64,000 bases of DNA from Lachnospiraceae bacterium (GTDB lineage Bacteria; Bacillota; Clostridia; Lachnospirales; Lachnospiraceae). Made by a program: the position numbers and the translations under genes. Location of the stretch: assembly GCA_014804785.1 (NCBI GenBank), contig JAAUZD010000015.1, positions 126,945 through 190,944 of the forward strand. Direction: 5' to 3'. The notes under the pieces were generated by a model. The model searched no databases and was not told the DNA's origin. It saw nothing but the letters and a program-made list of their open reading frames with translations. Positions 35,421 to 44,092 of this stretch are shown in pieces; the stretch's first letter is position 1, and each line of letters starts with the position of its first letter.

Positions 35421-38400
35421 TCAAAAATAGCCCATTCCGTCCAGAGCGGATAGATATTTGTTTATATAATCTTCCGTGACCGTACTCCACCCTTCCGATA
35501 ATTCCTTCAGATACTGATTTGTATACTGCTGCTGTACCGGAATCTCGCGATATGCACCCATTGACTCCTTTGTAAACAACCCTTCCATCTGCCCTCTGCC
35601 CTCATCGGTCTGCTTCAGTTCCTGCAAAAGCGCATCAAACTTTTCGTCCGGCAATATGGCGGTCTTATATCCTAGCCGCTCCATCCCCCGGAACAAATCT
35701 GCATACCGCACCTCATTAGGCGGATAAACATGGAATGCCGCCGCTTCCGGAGCGGATGTCAGCGAAACAATGTTGTGCGCCGTCTCATCAACCGGAGAGA
35801 AATTGACACGCGCCTCATAGACAGACTGCGGTACCGCACCGATTTTGATATAGGAAGCAAACTGGCGCGTAAACGCGTTGGAGTTCATGTTCATCTGAAA
35901 CTCCCCGTCGCTGATACGCCCCTGCAGATTGCCGACACGCATCAGTTTTATACGCAGTCCCTCGTCCACAGCCGCCCGCAGAAGCGCATACTCTGCCATA
36001 TATTTTGAGTAGATATACTTGTTGTGTATCTCCTGTCCAATATAAAAATCCGACTCGTCAAAATACTCCTGCACCGCGCCTTTTTCTGTCATGCCCGCGA
36101 TACTGATTGTAGAAATCTGACACAGCAGGGCATTCTCACGCAGCGCATAACGGATTAGATTATTTACTCCCTCCGTATTGATTGCCTCCAGTGTATTTCC
36201 ATAGGAAAAATGAGCGACATTCGCCGCAGAATTGATGATCGTGTCAATTCCGCCAATTTGATTTTGCAGAAACAAGCCAGGCTGTGTGATATCTCCCTCG
36301 ACAACCTCCCACTTTTCCCCGTAACTGTGCGAAAAATCCTCCTCCGCATAGTAAAACAGCGCTGAGCTGACGCGCTTCCTGGCACTCAGTGATTTCTTCG
36401 AACGCGCCAGACAGATTATTTTTCCGCACAGCTTAGGACGCCTTAACAAATCTATCAGAATATGCACCCCGAGATATCCCGTAGCGCCTGTCAGGAGCAC
36501 ATTTCCAAGATACCCACTATCGACTTTGTTTCCGGTGTGCGCACTTAAGTATTCTGAAAAACCCCGGTAATCTAATATACTGATATCATATTCTTTATCG
36601 CTCTTAGTCTTTTTATACAACCTCTCTAACAATAACGCCGGTGTCGGATACTGATAAACATCTCCAAATTCCATCTGATTTTTGGGGGACTTTAAAGCCT
36701 CCTCCACACGCAGCACCAATGTGACCGCGCTGAGCGAGTCGCCGCCAAGTTCAAAAAAGTTGTCGTCAAGCCCTACCTGCGGCAGTTCCAGCGTCTTTTC
36801 AAAAGCGCTGCACATAAGCTTCTCCTGTTCTGTCGTCGGCTCGCGGTATGCACGCTGGTACTCCACCGGCTCTTCCATCAATGCCTTCTGGTCTGTCTTT
36901 CCGTTGGGTGTCTGCGGCATAGCGGCAAGTTCTTTTAAGATATCCGGCACCATATAAGAAGTCAGATGAGATTTCATGTGTGCCTTCAGCTTTTCGGCAT
37001 CAACCGGTTCCTGCTCCGAAACGGTATAAAATCCCACTAAATGATCTGTCTTGTCTATTTTGCGCACAATGCAGCTGCACGCCATCACGCCCGGAAACGC
37101 ACCCATAACATTTTCAATCTCTGTGAGCTCAATACGCAGACCGCGCAGCTTGACCTGCCTGTCATTTCTTCCCCGGTAAATCAGCCTGCCATCCTCCAGA
37201 AAATATCCAAAATCACCGGTGCGGTACAGCCGAATACCGTTCCATACAATGTACTTTGCCGCCGTCTCCTCCGGCCTTAAATGATAGCCAATCCCCACAC
37301 CGTTTCCATAGACGCAGATTTCACCGACTGCCCCGTACGGAACAGACCGACCCTCTCCATTCAACAAAACAACCCCGGTATTGGCAATCGGTCTGCCGAT
37401 GCTCAGGTCATCACCCGCCTCCGTAATGGTCGCGCCAATCGTTGTCTCGGTCGGACCGTAACCGTTGTAAATACGAATTCCATATGTATGATGCAACCGC
37501 TTTACCAAGCTGCCAGGAAGGACTTCACCCGCTGCCAGCACAGCCTTGACATGCCCCAATGCCTCCGCAAAAGAAGCGTTGGCAAGGTATGCCGTGATGC
37601 GCGACGGCGTGCAGTGCAGCACATCTGCGCCATGACGCAGAATCGCGGCCGCCAGCTCCCCGGCATCGACCATCGCCTTCTCACTGCCAAGTTCCACAAA
37701 CAGTCCGTTCATCAGCGGAACAAACAACTCAAACAGGGAGATGTCAAAACAGATGGAACCAATCGCCACAATCCCATGACAATTCTGTGTAATGTCCCTG
37801 TTAAACGGATTGTTGTCAGGATGTACAATATTTGCAATCCCCTTGTGCGAGAGCATCACACCTTTGGGTCTGCCAGTCGTCCCCGATGTATAAATCATAT
37901 ATGCAGGCTGCTCCTGTCTGATTTCAGGCAGCAGTCTGCGTACCACCGACTGCTGCATCAACACATTCACATCCACATAATCGCAGCCCTGTGAAATCGG
38001 AACATCGGGCGATGAAATCAGACATGACGCACAGCTGTTCTCCATAATATATGAAATCCGCTCTGACGGATATGCCGGGTCAATCGGTATGAAAGCTGCT
38101 CCTGACTTCGCTATACCAAGAATTGTCGGAATCAGATGAATATTCCGCTTTAACATAAAAGCGACATAATCACCCGGCTTCACATCCCTTAAGACCAGCG
38201 CACAGGCAATTTGGTCGCTGAGCATGTCAAGCTCTGCAAAGGTCAGCATATCGTCTCCTGCATACACCGCCGGTCTGTCTGTATAGCGGTCTGACGCCAG
38301 CCGGAACAATGAGGGAATCGTCAAATTGTCTTCAATCGCAATCTGTTTTCCTCTAATTGAAGTAACTTTCTGATACTCCTCCGCTCCAATCGTCTGCGAC

Positions 38401-39644
38401 AGTGCATTTTCCTGCACACCCTGACATAGAATCGCGCAGATGGCATCCGAAAAGTGTATCGCACGCTCCCTTGTATAAACACTTTTATGATAGTCAAACC
38501 GCATATTCAGTCCGCCGCCTTTGTCATGGAACAAGCTGAACGTCATATGATTACTCATATCCCCCGCAACGCTGAATCGGACACTGTAATCCAAATCCGT
38601 ATGGTACTGAAAGCGGTAAAAATTGAACACGTACTCAGAAGGTACGTCCGATATGCTTCCGTCCTCACGCAATACGGAGAGGATTCTGTCAAATCCCACA
38701 TTCTTGTGTGCTGACGCTTCCTGCGAAGCCAGCTCCATCGCCCGGCACAGCGCCGCAAAAGAATCCGCTTCTGCACCCGCAGTTCTGACTCGCACCGGGA
38801 CAAGTAAGGTATAGCAGCCCAGCGTATTCATCTGCTCCGGCATCCGATTTAAGCGCGGCATCAGAAATACGGCATCCGGTTTCCCTGATGCCTGCGCAAG
38901 ATAAACGGCATACGCAGACGCCATAATATATGGCACCGAAACATTTTCCCTACGACTGAACGCCTCTATTTCACGCATCAGTGCATCTGGCACAGGGCGC
39001 GTAATACTGTCAAAGTCTGTTTCCGCATTTATTTCCGGAAAGATTGACGGTTCAAAATCAGCATCTGCAAAATAATGCTGCCAGAAATCATCCATGACCG
39101 CTTCGCTATCCTGCGCTGAATTTGAAAAGATGGACTCCTCAATTTCCTTCCCGCTCAGTGCATCCAAAACTTTCTGCACAAAGAGGCTCATGCCATAACC
39201 ATCTATTATTACATGATGAAAACGCACATATAAATAGACGCCTCCCTCTAAGAGCGGTATCACAACCGCTTGGTACAGCTGCTTCTCTATATTCCCAGAG
39301 ATACCGTCTTCGGGAATGATATCCATGGGAGACCTGTTAAGCGATGTCATCTGATTTTCAGCCTGTTCCATCGTGCACGTTTCCCACACACTGCACGCGT
39401 ACAGCTTCTGCTCTCCATATACCATCTGCCATTCCTGACCGTCTCGCTGCAGGGAGGCAGCAAAAATATCGGCACTGTCAAGAACCCTGTCTACCGCCTC
39501 TTTCACCGTCTGCGGTGTGCAGTTTGGCAAATGCAGTTCCAAAGATATCGTATTTTGGGCACTCTGGGGGCGAGCCTGCTGTGCCAACGCAATCTCTCTC
39601 TGTGAAAGATTCAAAGCCCTGATTTTTTGTCCTTTTACTGTCAT
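35421..39644 (-). CDS. Single-module NRPS: condensation-adenylation-carrier-reductase
   Basis: 1407 residues. Condensation domain 1 to about 430 with active-site HHVIIDG (143-149). Adenylation domain about 450-920 with YTSGTTGRPKG (585-595), FDISLFE (633-639), NGYGPTETT (727-735), YRTGD (807-811) and the Lys of PNGKTDQK. Carrier domain with DDNFFELGGDSL, phosphopantetheine Ser970. Thioester reductase about 1045-1400 with GATGYLG (1053-1059) and a later Y..K pair in YIYSKYMAEY. The N-terminal condensation domain implies an acyl or amino donor made elsewhere; the reductase would release an aldehyde or alcohol. No carrier-protein-activating transferase is nearby. The start lies two bases after the STAS stop. 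Confidence 0.95.
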   Translation of the reverse strand: MTVKGQKIRALNLSQREIALAQQARPQSAQNTISLELHLPNCTPQTVKEAVDRVLDSADIFAASLQRDGQEWQMVYGEQKLYACSVWETCTMEQAENQMTSLNRSPMDIIPEDGISGNIEKQLYQAVVIPLLEGGVYLYVRFHHVIIDGYGMSLFVQKVLDALSGKEIEESIFSNSAQDSEAVMDDFWQHYFADADFEPSIFPEINAETDFDSITRPVPDALMREIEAFSRRENVSVPYIMASAYAVYLAQASGKPDAVFLMPRLNRMPEQMNTLGCYTLLVPVRVRTAGAEADSFAALCRAMELASQEASAHKNVGFDRILSVLREDGSISDVPSEYVFNFYRFQYHTDLDYSVRFSVAGDMSNHMTFSLFHDKGGGLNMRFDYHKSVYTRERAIHFSDAICAILCQGVQENALSQTIGAEEYQKVTSIRGKQIAIEDNLTIPSLFRLASDRYTDRPAVYAGDDMLTFAELDMLSDQIACALVLRDVKPGDYVAFMLKRNIHLIPTILGIAKSGAAFIPIDPAYPSERISYIMENSCASCLISSPDVPISQGCDYVDVNVLMQQSVVRRLLPEIRQEQPAYMIYTSGTTGRPKGVMLSHKGIANIVHPDNNPFNRDITQNCHGIVAIGSICFDISLFELFVPLMNGLFVELGSEKAMVDAGELAAAILRHGADVLHCTPSRITAYLANASFAEALGHVKAVLAAGEVLPGSLVKRLHHTYGIRIYNGYGPTETTIGATITEAGDDLSIGRPIANTGVVLLNGEGRSVPYGAVGEICVYGNGVGIGYHLRPEETAAKYIVWNGIRLYRTGDFGYFLEDGRLIYRGRNDRQVKLRGLRIELTEIENVMGAFPGVMACSCIVRKIDKTDHLVGFYTVSEQEPVDAEKLKAHMKSHLTSYMVPDILKELAAMPQTPNGKTDQKALMEEPVEYQRAYREPTTEQEKLMCSAFEKTLELPQVGLDDNFFELGGDSLSAVTLVLRVEEALKSPKNQMEFGDVYQYPTPALLLERLYKKTKSDKEYDISILDYRGFSEYLSAHTGNKVDSGYLGNVLLTGATGYLGVHILIDLLRRPKLCGKIICLARSKKSLSARKRVSSALFYYAEEDFSHSYGEKWEVVEGDITQPGLFLQNQIGGIDTIINSAANVAHFSYGNTLEAINTEGVNNLIRYALRENALLCQISTISIAGMTEKGAVQEYFDESDFYIGQEIHNKYIYSKYMAEYALLRAAVDEGLRIKLMRVGNLQGRISDGEFQMNMNSNAFTRQFASYIKIGAVPQSVYEARVNFSPVDETAHNIVSLTSAPEAAAFHVYPPNEVRYADLFRGMERLGYKTAILPDEKFDALLQELKQTDEGRGQMEGLFTKESMGAYREIPVQQQYTNQYLKELSEGWSTVTEDYINKYLSALDGMGYF

Positions 39645-39646
39645 AC

Positions 39647-39943
39647 CTATATCACCGTCAAAATATCCACAAAGCCTGTAACCTCAAAAATCTCCATAAC
39701 CGTATCGTTTACATTGGCCACCTTCATGCTTCCTTGTTTGTTCATCGTCTTCTGCGCCACCAGGAGAATGCGCAATCCCGCCGATGAAAGATAGTCGAGC
39801 GCCGCCATGTCAATCGTCAGTTCCTCCACTCCGTCAAGGGAATTTTTGAACACTGCCTCAAGCTCTGGCGCCGTTGTCGTATCGAGTCTTCCGCCCAGAC
39901 GTACCGTTAACGTTGTTCCTTCCTGTTTCTTTTCAATTGTCAT
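39647..39943 (-). CDS. STAS-domain anti-sigma factor antagonist
   Basis: 98 residues covering one STAS domain. The phosphorylatable serine is in ALDYLSSAGLRIL (Ser53 or Ser54), matching the SpoIIAA/RsbV site, and LGGRLDTTTAPELE is the typical N-terminal pattern. In a partner switch the dephosphorylated form sequesters the anti-sigma kinase. First gene of the operon with NRPS, phosphatase and kinase; AGGAGGAG precedes the ATG inside the shared leader element. Confidence 0.95.
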   Translation of the reverse strand: MTIEKKQEGTTLTVRLGGRLDTTTAPELEAVFKNSLDGVEELTIDMAALDYLSSAGLRILLVAQKTMNKQGSMKVANVNDTVMEIFEVTGFVDILTVI

Positions 39944-39951
39944 ACTACTCC

Positions 39952-39990
39952 TCCTATATTTTTACTATGAAAGCCCCGGACAGCGCCTTC
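39952..39990 (-). repeat. 39-bp leader element, copy 1 (before the STAS gene)
   Basis: Matches 56061-56099 at 36 of 39 bases and sits at the same distance from a start codon in both places (within 12-20 bases). On the minus strand it runs GAAGGCGCTGTCCGGGGC, then TTTCATAGTAAAAATA, then AGGA, so it includes the start of the ribosome site. Confidence 0.75.
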
Positions 39991-40021
39991 AAGCAGTTCT
40001 CATATTGATTGTGGGATACAT
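39989..40021 (-). CDS. Possible 10-codon leader peptide
   Basis: MYPTINMRTA with AGAGAGGAAGAG directly upstream; its stop falls at the edge of the leader element. Very short, so coding status is unproven. It occupies the place that the cNMP-domain gene has in the second copy of this promoter region. Confidence 0.25.
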   Translation of the reverse strand: MYPTINMRTA

Positions 40022-40110
40022 ACTCTTCCTCTCTGTACTTTTTACAGTATAACATGTTTTTGCCAAGAGGGGTATCGTTTAAAAGCGCCTTCCACAGAAA
40101 ATCTTCACTT

Positions 40111-40138
40111 ATTATAGTGAATTTCAGGCGGAAAACAA
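40111..40138 (-). promoter_or_regulatory. Promoter of the STAS-NRPS-phosphatase-kinase operon
   Basis: On the minus strand: -35 TTGTTT (40133-40138), 16-base spacer, -10 TATAAT (40111-40116). The weak -35 and short spacer fit an activator-dependent promoter; the GACGTT repeats begin exactly 13 bases upstream, as in the copy at 56914-56941. Confidence 0.7.
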
Positions 40139-40151
40139 GGCATCAGGCAGA

Positions 40152-40180
40152 AACGTCAATTTTCTAGCAAGAACGTCAAT
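40152..40180. promoter_or_regulatory. LytTR-type operator, copy 1 (two direct repeats)
   Basis: AACGTCAAT occurs at 40152-40160 and 40172-40180; on the minus strand this is ATTGACGTT twice with a 20-base period, close to two helical turns. LytTR regulators such as AgrA bind paired repeats with an ACGTT core. It lies between the divergent NRPS operon and the LytTR gene at 40276, so it may serve both directions. Confidence 0.65.
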
Positions 40181-40209
40181 CGTATTTTGAAAAGTGGGTA
40201 TTGACAGGT

Positions 40210-40238
40210 TTGAAAAATATCTTTTTTTGTGATATGGT
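40210..40238 (+). promoter_or_regulatory. Candidate extended -10 promoter of the second LytTR/GHKL operon
   Basis: TTGAAA (40210-40215), 17-base spacer, TATGGT (40233-40238) preceded by TG one base apart. The start codon is about 38 bases further on. A TTGACA at 40201-40206 is an alternative -35 but lacks a matching -10. Confidence 0.4.
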
Positions 40239-40275
40239 TATATTCGATTTTTATGCAAGATTGAGGTGGAACCAT

Positions 40276-41049
40276 TTGAAGATAGCTTTAGTAGATGATG
40301 AACAGAAGTATCTGGACGAGATAGCCGGGCTTGTCCGCGACTTTGGCACACAACGCTGCTGCCAGGTGGAAACCGTCCCATTCTTAAACGGTGAAGCATT
40401 CCTTGAGGCATTTGAGGGCGGCGGCTTTTCTGCCGTATTCATGGACATTTACATGGACGGCATAGACGGTATTGCCGCCGCACTGAAGATGCGGGGCATA
40501 GACCGCAGGTGTATCCTCGTGTTCCTGACCTCCAGCATGGACTTTATGCCGGATGCCTTCTCCTGCCACGCATTTGAATATATTACCAAACCATTCTCCC
40601 CGCAGCGTATCTTTCAAGTCCTCACGGACATTCTGGAAGTGCTTCCCCCGCCGCAGAAATACATAGAGGTGATAAGCGACAGAAAAACTGTCCGGATATT
40701 CCTTGACGAGATTGTCTCCGTCATCACGGACGCACATTATCTTGACATCGCCCTTTCAGACGGGGAAAAGCTGCGCTGCCGCATGACCATGTCTGAATTT
40801 GTGGAGCTTACAGACGGGGATTCCCGCTTCCTTCCCGTCAATAAGGGGATCGCTGTAAATGTCGAATACATCCTTGAATTCAAGGACAGCTGCTGTGTAA
40901 TGGAAAACGGTACAAGGTTTCCGATCCGTGTACGGAACCGCTTGAAAATCGAGCAGACAGCGAGGGATTACAATTTCAGAAAGATACGGGAGCGTCACGC
41001 GCACTTTGCCAGACGCTCTGCATCAGCCGACATCAGGAAGGAGGACTGA
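40276..41049 (+). CDS. LytTR-family response regulator
   Basis: 257 residues from a TTG start (TTGAGGTGG ribosome site eight bases upstream), giving the standard receiver start LKIALVDDEQ; the frame upstream is open but unlike a receiver. Asp57 in AVFMDIYMDGIDG is the phospho-acceptor and YITKPF holds the conserved Lys. The LytTR domain (about 130-240) has RTVRIFLDEIVSV and FLPVNKGIAVNVEYI. It is the best candidate to bind the twin GACGTT repeats next to it and at 56955. Two bases separate its stop from the kinase start. The local base composition looks more GC-rich than the flanking genes. Confidence 0.9.
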   Translation: MKIALVDDEQKYLDEIAGLVRDFGTQRCCQVETVPFLNGEAFLEAFEGGGFSAVFMDIYMDGIDGIAAALKMRGIDRRCILVFLTSSMDFMPDAFSCHAFEYITKPFSPQRIFQVLTDILEVLPPPQKYIEVISDRKTVRIFLDEIVSVITDAHYLDIALSDGEKLRCRMTMSEFVELTDGDSRFLPVNKGIAVNVEYILEFKDSCCVMENGTRFPIRVRNRLKIEQTARDYNFRKIRERHAHFARRSASADIRKED

Positions 41050-41051
41050 AC

Positions 41052-42368
41052 ATGGATATGAATAAATGGCTGTCTGTGCTGCCACAGTTTCTGGTAGTGC
41101 TGCCTTCGGCGGCATCCAGCTATTATACGATGAAGAACCAGATGAGGTACACACCGCTTAAGACAGCCGCACTGTGCATGGCTGTCCTGCTCCCATACTC
41201 TTTTCTTTGCTCATGCCTCTGCACCATGCTGCCGATTAATGTGAATGCCATACTCCTGCCGTCGCTCATCCTATTCTTTTTCCTGTACCGCCGCACTTTG
41301 ACGGCAAGTCTGCCAAAATGCCTTGCCGTCTATGTGGGCGTCTGTGCCGTCCAGACCTTCCCGGCGCAGTTCGCCTATTCCTTTGATGCCTTCCTGCATC
41401 CAGCGTCGGGTGCGGCAGACTTCTCCGTAGAAGCGGCTTTTTTCCAGCTTGGACTTTCCTGCCTGGTGGCAGCCGCCTTCGCATGGCCCGCCTGCCGGCT
41501 TTTTTTCCGGATAGTTGACCGCTTGGACATTCCAAAGATATGGTACTCGACAGTCGCTTTGTCCTCGATATTCCTTATTATGAATGTGCTGGTTGTCCCT
41601 AAATCCTACAGTACCCTCCATGCGGGACGCCTCTCCTATCTTTTCCCGCTGCTGGAAGTCGGTGCGCTGGCAGTCCTGACAGCAATCTACCTGCTTTTCT
41701 ACAGAGGGACAGCGGTCATACTGGAACACACTGAGTTGAAAGAACGCACCCAGCTCCTTGAGATGCAGTCCCACCAGTACCGGGCATTGCAGGATCATAT
41801 GCGCCAGACCGCACAGCTGCGCCATGACTTCCGCCACTCTGTGCGCCTGCTCTCGTCCCTTGCGGAGCAAGGCAACATCGGCAGCATCCGGGCGCACCTT
41901 GCAGAGTTCGAGTCCATACTTGCTGAAAATGTACCAGCAAACTACTGCGCCAATGCTGCGCTGAACGCGCTGTTTGGCTATTACTACGAGATGGCTGTTT
42001 CTGAGGGCATAGACACGGACTGGCACATCGAGCTGCCAGAGCCGCTCCCTGCCACCGAGCTTGACATGGTTTCCCTGTTCGGGAACCTGATAGAAAACGC
42101 CATCGACGGATGCCGCACTGTGCCGGAGGACAGGCGGTATTTCTGCCTGACCACAGAGGTTCGTCACGGCAACAGGCTGTACATTGTTTCCACCAACAGC
42201 TTTGACGGCAGGGTGCAGAAAGGGAAAGACGGTTACCGCTCTACGAAGCACAGCGGGAATGGAATCGGGCTTGCTGCCATTGCCGCGGTAGCAACCAATT
42301 ACGGCGGCTCGGCACGGGCTTCCAGCAGCGGTATGGAGTTTTTTGTAGATGTGGTGCTGAAAATATGA
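41052..42368 (+). CDS. GHKL-type sensor histidine kinase
   Basis: 438 residues. Six hydrophobic segments in 1-220, His258 in RHDFRHSVRLL, N box LFGNLIENAIDGC (Asn345, Asn349) and G box NGIGLAAIAAVA. Same family as the kinase at 3765-5078 but clearly diverged. The ribosome site AGGAAGGAGG is strong. Like AgrC-type kinases it may detect an exported peptide; the 36-codon frame at 56763-56873 is one speculative ligand source. It converges on fdhD with a 48-base gap and no visible terminator. Confidence 0.9.
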   Translation: MDMNKWLSVLPQFLVVLPSAASSYYTMKNQMRYTPLKTAALCMAVLLPYSFLCSCLCTMLPINVNAILLPSLILFFFLYRRTLTASLPKCLAVYVGVCAVQTFPAQFAYSFDAFLHPASGAADFSVEAAFFQLGLSCLVAAAFAWPACRLFFRIVDRLDIPKIWYSTVALSSIFLIMNVLVVPKSYSTLHAGRLSYLFPLLEVGALAVLTAIYLLFYRGTAVILEHTELKERTQLLEMQSHQYRALQDHMRQTAQLRHDFRHSVRLLSSLAEQGNIGSIRAHLAEFESILAENVPANYCANAALNALFGYYYEMAVSEGIDTDWHIELPEPLPATELDMVSLFGNLIENAIDGCRTVPEDRRYFCLTTEVRHGNRLYIVSTNSFDGRVQKGKDGYRSTKHSGNGIGLAAIAAVATNYGGSARASSSGMEFFVDVVLKI

Positions 42369-42416
42369 GGGGTATAATGATTTCTCCCAGATATAAAATT
42401 TTCCGCGTATATCCAA

Positions 42417-43145
42417 TCAGAATGTTGTTGTAATTCCAACATAATCTGTAAAAATTTCACATTGATCCGGCCAGGCGCGGCAGATCAGCGTCAATCCATA
42501 GGCATCCGCTAACGCTATCGATTCCGCTGTCGGCACCGCCTTGGACATCAATACAGGAATGCCGGAGACCGCCACTTTTTCCACCATATCCGTGGGAACC
42601 CTGCCCGAACAAAACAGCATGCATTCGCCAAGGGGAATTTCATTTACCAGTGCATATCCCACCGCTTTATCTACTGCATTGTGACGTCCGATATCTTCAC
42701 AAGAGAACAACACCGCTCCTTTTCTTCCAAGAAAACAACTGTGTGTTCCCTGGGTGGCATGATGCAGCTTTGTTTCCTTGGAAAATTCCTTAGCCAGTGC
42801 AAAGATCCACTCTCTCCTTACCTCTGTCACCGGCAACAGTTTTGACAGTTGTTTCCTTCTGCTTCCTATAAACAGATTTGCCTCACCCTTCAAAAATACA
42901 CTTGCCTCATTTTCATATTCATTAAAACGAATCTCCTCAATGTTATCCGCCGACAGTATGATCCCTTCCGTGAACAGCCGTCCGATTACAAGTTCCCGGA
43001 GGCCCGTCCTCGTGCACACACATTGAAATGCCAATGTTCCATCTACCAAAACAGATAACGAATGTTCCCTGACCACGAAACTCTCCCTGTCATGGCACGT
43101 TCCGTCTGCATCAAGCAGTGTCCCGGTCACAAGCTTTGTATTCAA
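42417..43145 (-). CDS. fdhD: Formate dehydrogenase accessory sulfurtransferase FdhD
   Basis: 242 residues from a TTG start overlapping the previous stop (TTGA), with GGGGAGG seven bases upstream. FdhD signature EDIGRHNAVDKA and C-terminal SGRVPTDMVEKVA..GIPVL.SKA. FdhD transfers sulfur from a cysteine desulfurase to the Mo-bis-MGD cofactor of formate dehydrogenase. The usual two-Cys loop is reduced here to one Cys (THSCFLGRKG near residue 124). Last gene of the formate dehydrogenase/cofactor operon. Confidence 0.93.
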   Translation of the reverse strand: MNTKLVTGTLLDADGTCHDRESFVVREHSLSVLVDGTLAFQCVCTRTGLRELVIGRLFTEGIILSADNIEEIRFNEYENEASVFLKGEANLFIGSRRKQLSKLLPVTEVRREWIFALAKEFSKETKLHHATQGTHSCFLGRKGAVLFSCEDIGRHNAVDKAVGYALVNEIPLGECMLFCSGRVPTDMVEKVAVSGIPVLMSKAVPTAESIALADAYGLTLICRAWPDQCEIFTDYVGITTTF

Positions 43146-44077
43146 TTGTCATCCTCCCCTCTCAGTATTCCGATTCCATGCGCCAGAACTGGAATAACAA
43201 ATTCGAGACATTCCTTCACAGCCTTGGGACTTCCGGGCAGATTGATGATCAAAGTCCTGCCCCGTATGACACTGACGGCGCGGCTGAGCATTGCATGCGG
43301 CGTTTTAGTCATGCTGTACGTCCGGATTGCCTCAGCGATTCCCGGCACATTTTTCTCCCCTGCACGCAAAGTTGCTTCCGGCATCACATCTCTTGGCGAG
43401 AGTCCTGTGCCTCCCGTGGTGAATATCACATCTGCTTTCCTCTCGTCTGCAAGTCTTATAAGCTCCTGATAGAGCATCTCCTCCTCATCCGGAAGTAATA
43501 TGACATCCTCCACCAGATATCCTTCTTTTGCAAGAATCCCGGCAAGAAGGGGGCCGCTTGCATCCTCCCGTTCTTTTTTGTACGCACGGTCGCTTGCGGT
43601 GATCACGGCCGCCTTGAAGCTGCGTGTCTGCGCGATACCATCGTCCGCCAGCTGAAAAGCATCCCCGGTTTTTACAACACCGCCCTTAAGCACCTTTGCA
43701 AACACGCCTTCCCTGGGCATGATACAGTCTCCCGTCAGCCGCGCAATCTCACATCCTGTATGGCACTTTTTTCCAATCTGCGTGATTTCTAATAAAACAT
43801 CACCGCAGACAAACCGTGTCCCGATGGGATATGTCTTCAGATCATACCCCGAAACCAGCAGGTTTTCACCGAAAACCCCAGGGAGCACCGCCACCCTGCC
43901 TTCACATTGCTGCTTGAATTCCTCCACCTTCTCATAGGAAAGCAGACTGACCTGCCTTAAGCTTCCCGCGTGTGCATCCTGCTCCAATCCATAATCCTCT
44001 ATGATCCGGCACTGTCCCACATCCAGCTTGACAGTTCCCTTTCTCTTGCTGATACACACCGCCATCACTTTTCCCAT
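43142..44077 (-). CDS. MOSC domain-MogA/MoaB fusion protein
   Basis: 311 residues. Residues 1 to about 148 are a MOSC domain (GVFGENLLVSGYDL, with the sulfur-carrying Cys in KKCHTGCEI). About 152-305 is a MogA/MoaB molybdopterin adenylyltransferase (AAVITASDRAYKKEREDASG, FTTGGTGLSPRDVMPEAT, NLPGSPKAVKECL). MogA adenylylates molybdopterin before metal insertion; the MOSC part probably handles sulfur. This fusion is frequent in clostridia. It overlaps fdhD by four bases and follows moaA by 15. Confidence 0.93.
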   Translation of the reverse strand: MGKVMAVCISKRKGTVKLDVGQCRIIEDYGLEQDAHAGSLRQVSLLSYEKVEEFKQQCEGRVAVLPGVFGENLLVSGYDLKTYPIGTRFVCGDVLLEITQIGKKCHTGCEIARLTGDCIMPREGVFAKVLKGGVVKTGDAFQLADDGIAQTRSFKAAVITASDRAYKKEREDASGPLLAGILAKEGYLVEDVILLPDEEEMLYQELIRLADERKADVIFTTGGTGLSPRDVMPEATLRAGEKNVPGIAEAIRTYSMTKTPHAMLSRAVSVIRGRTLIINLPGSPKAVKECLEFVIPVLAHGIGILRGEDDN

Positions 44078-44092
44078 ACCTGCACCTCCATA

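Noticed and set aside
41271..42416. Minus-strand open frame of 381 codons opposite the sensor kinase
   Set aside because: The plus strand encodes a complete kinase with all motifs; the long antisense frame is a by-product of GC-rich codon use.
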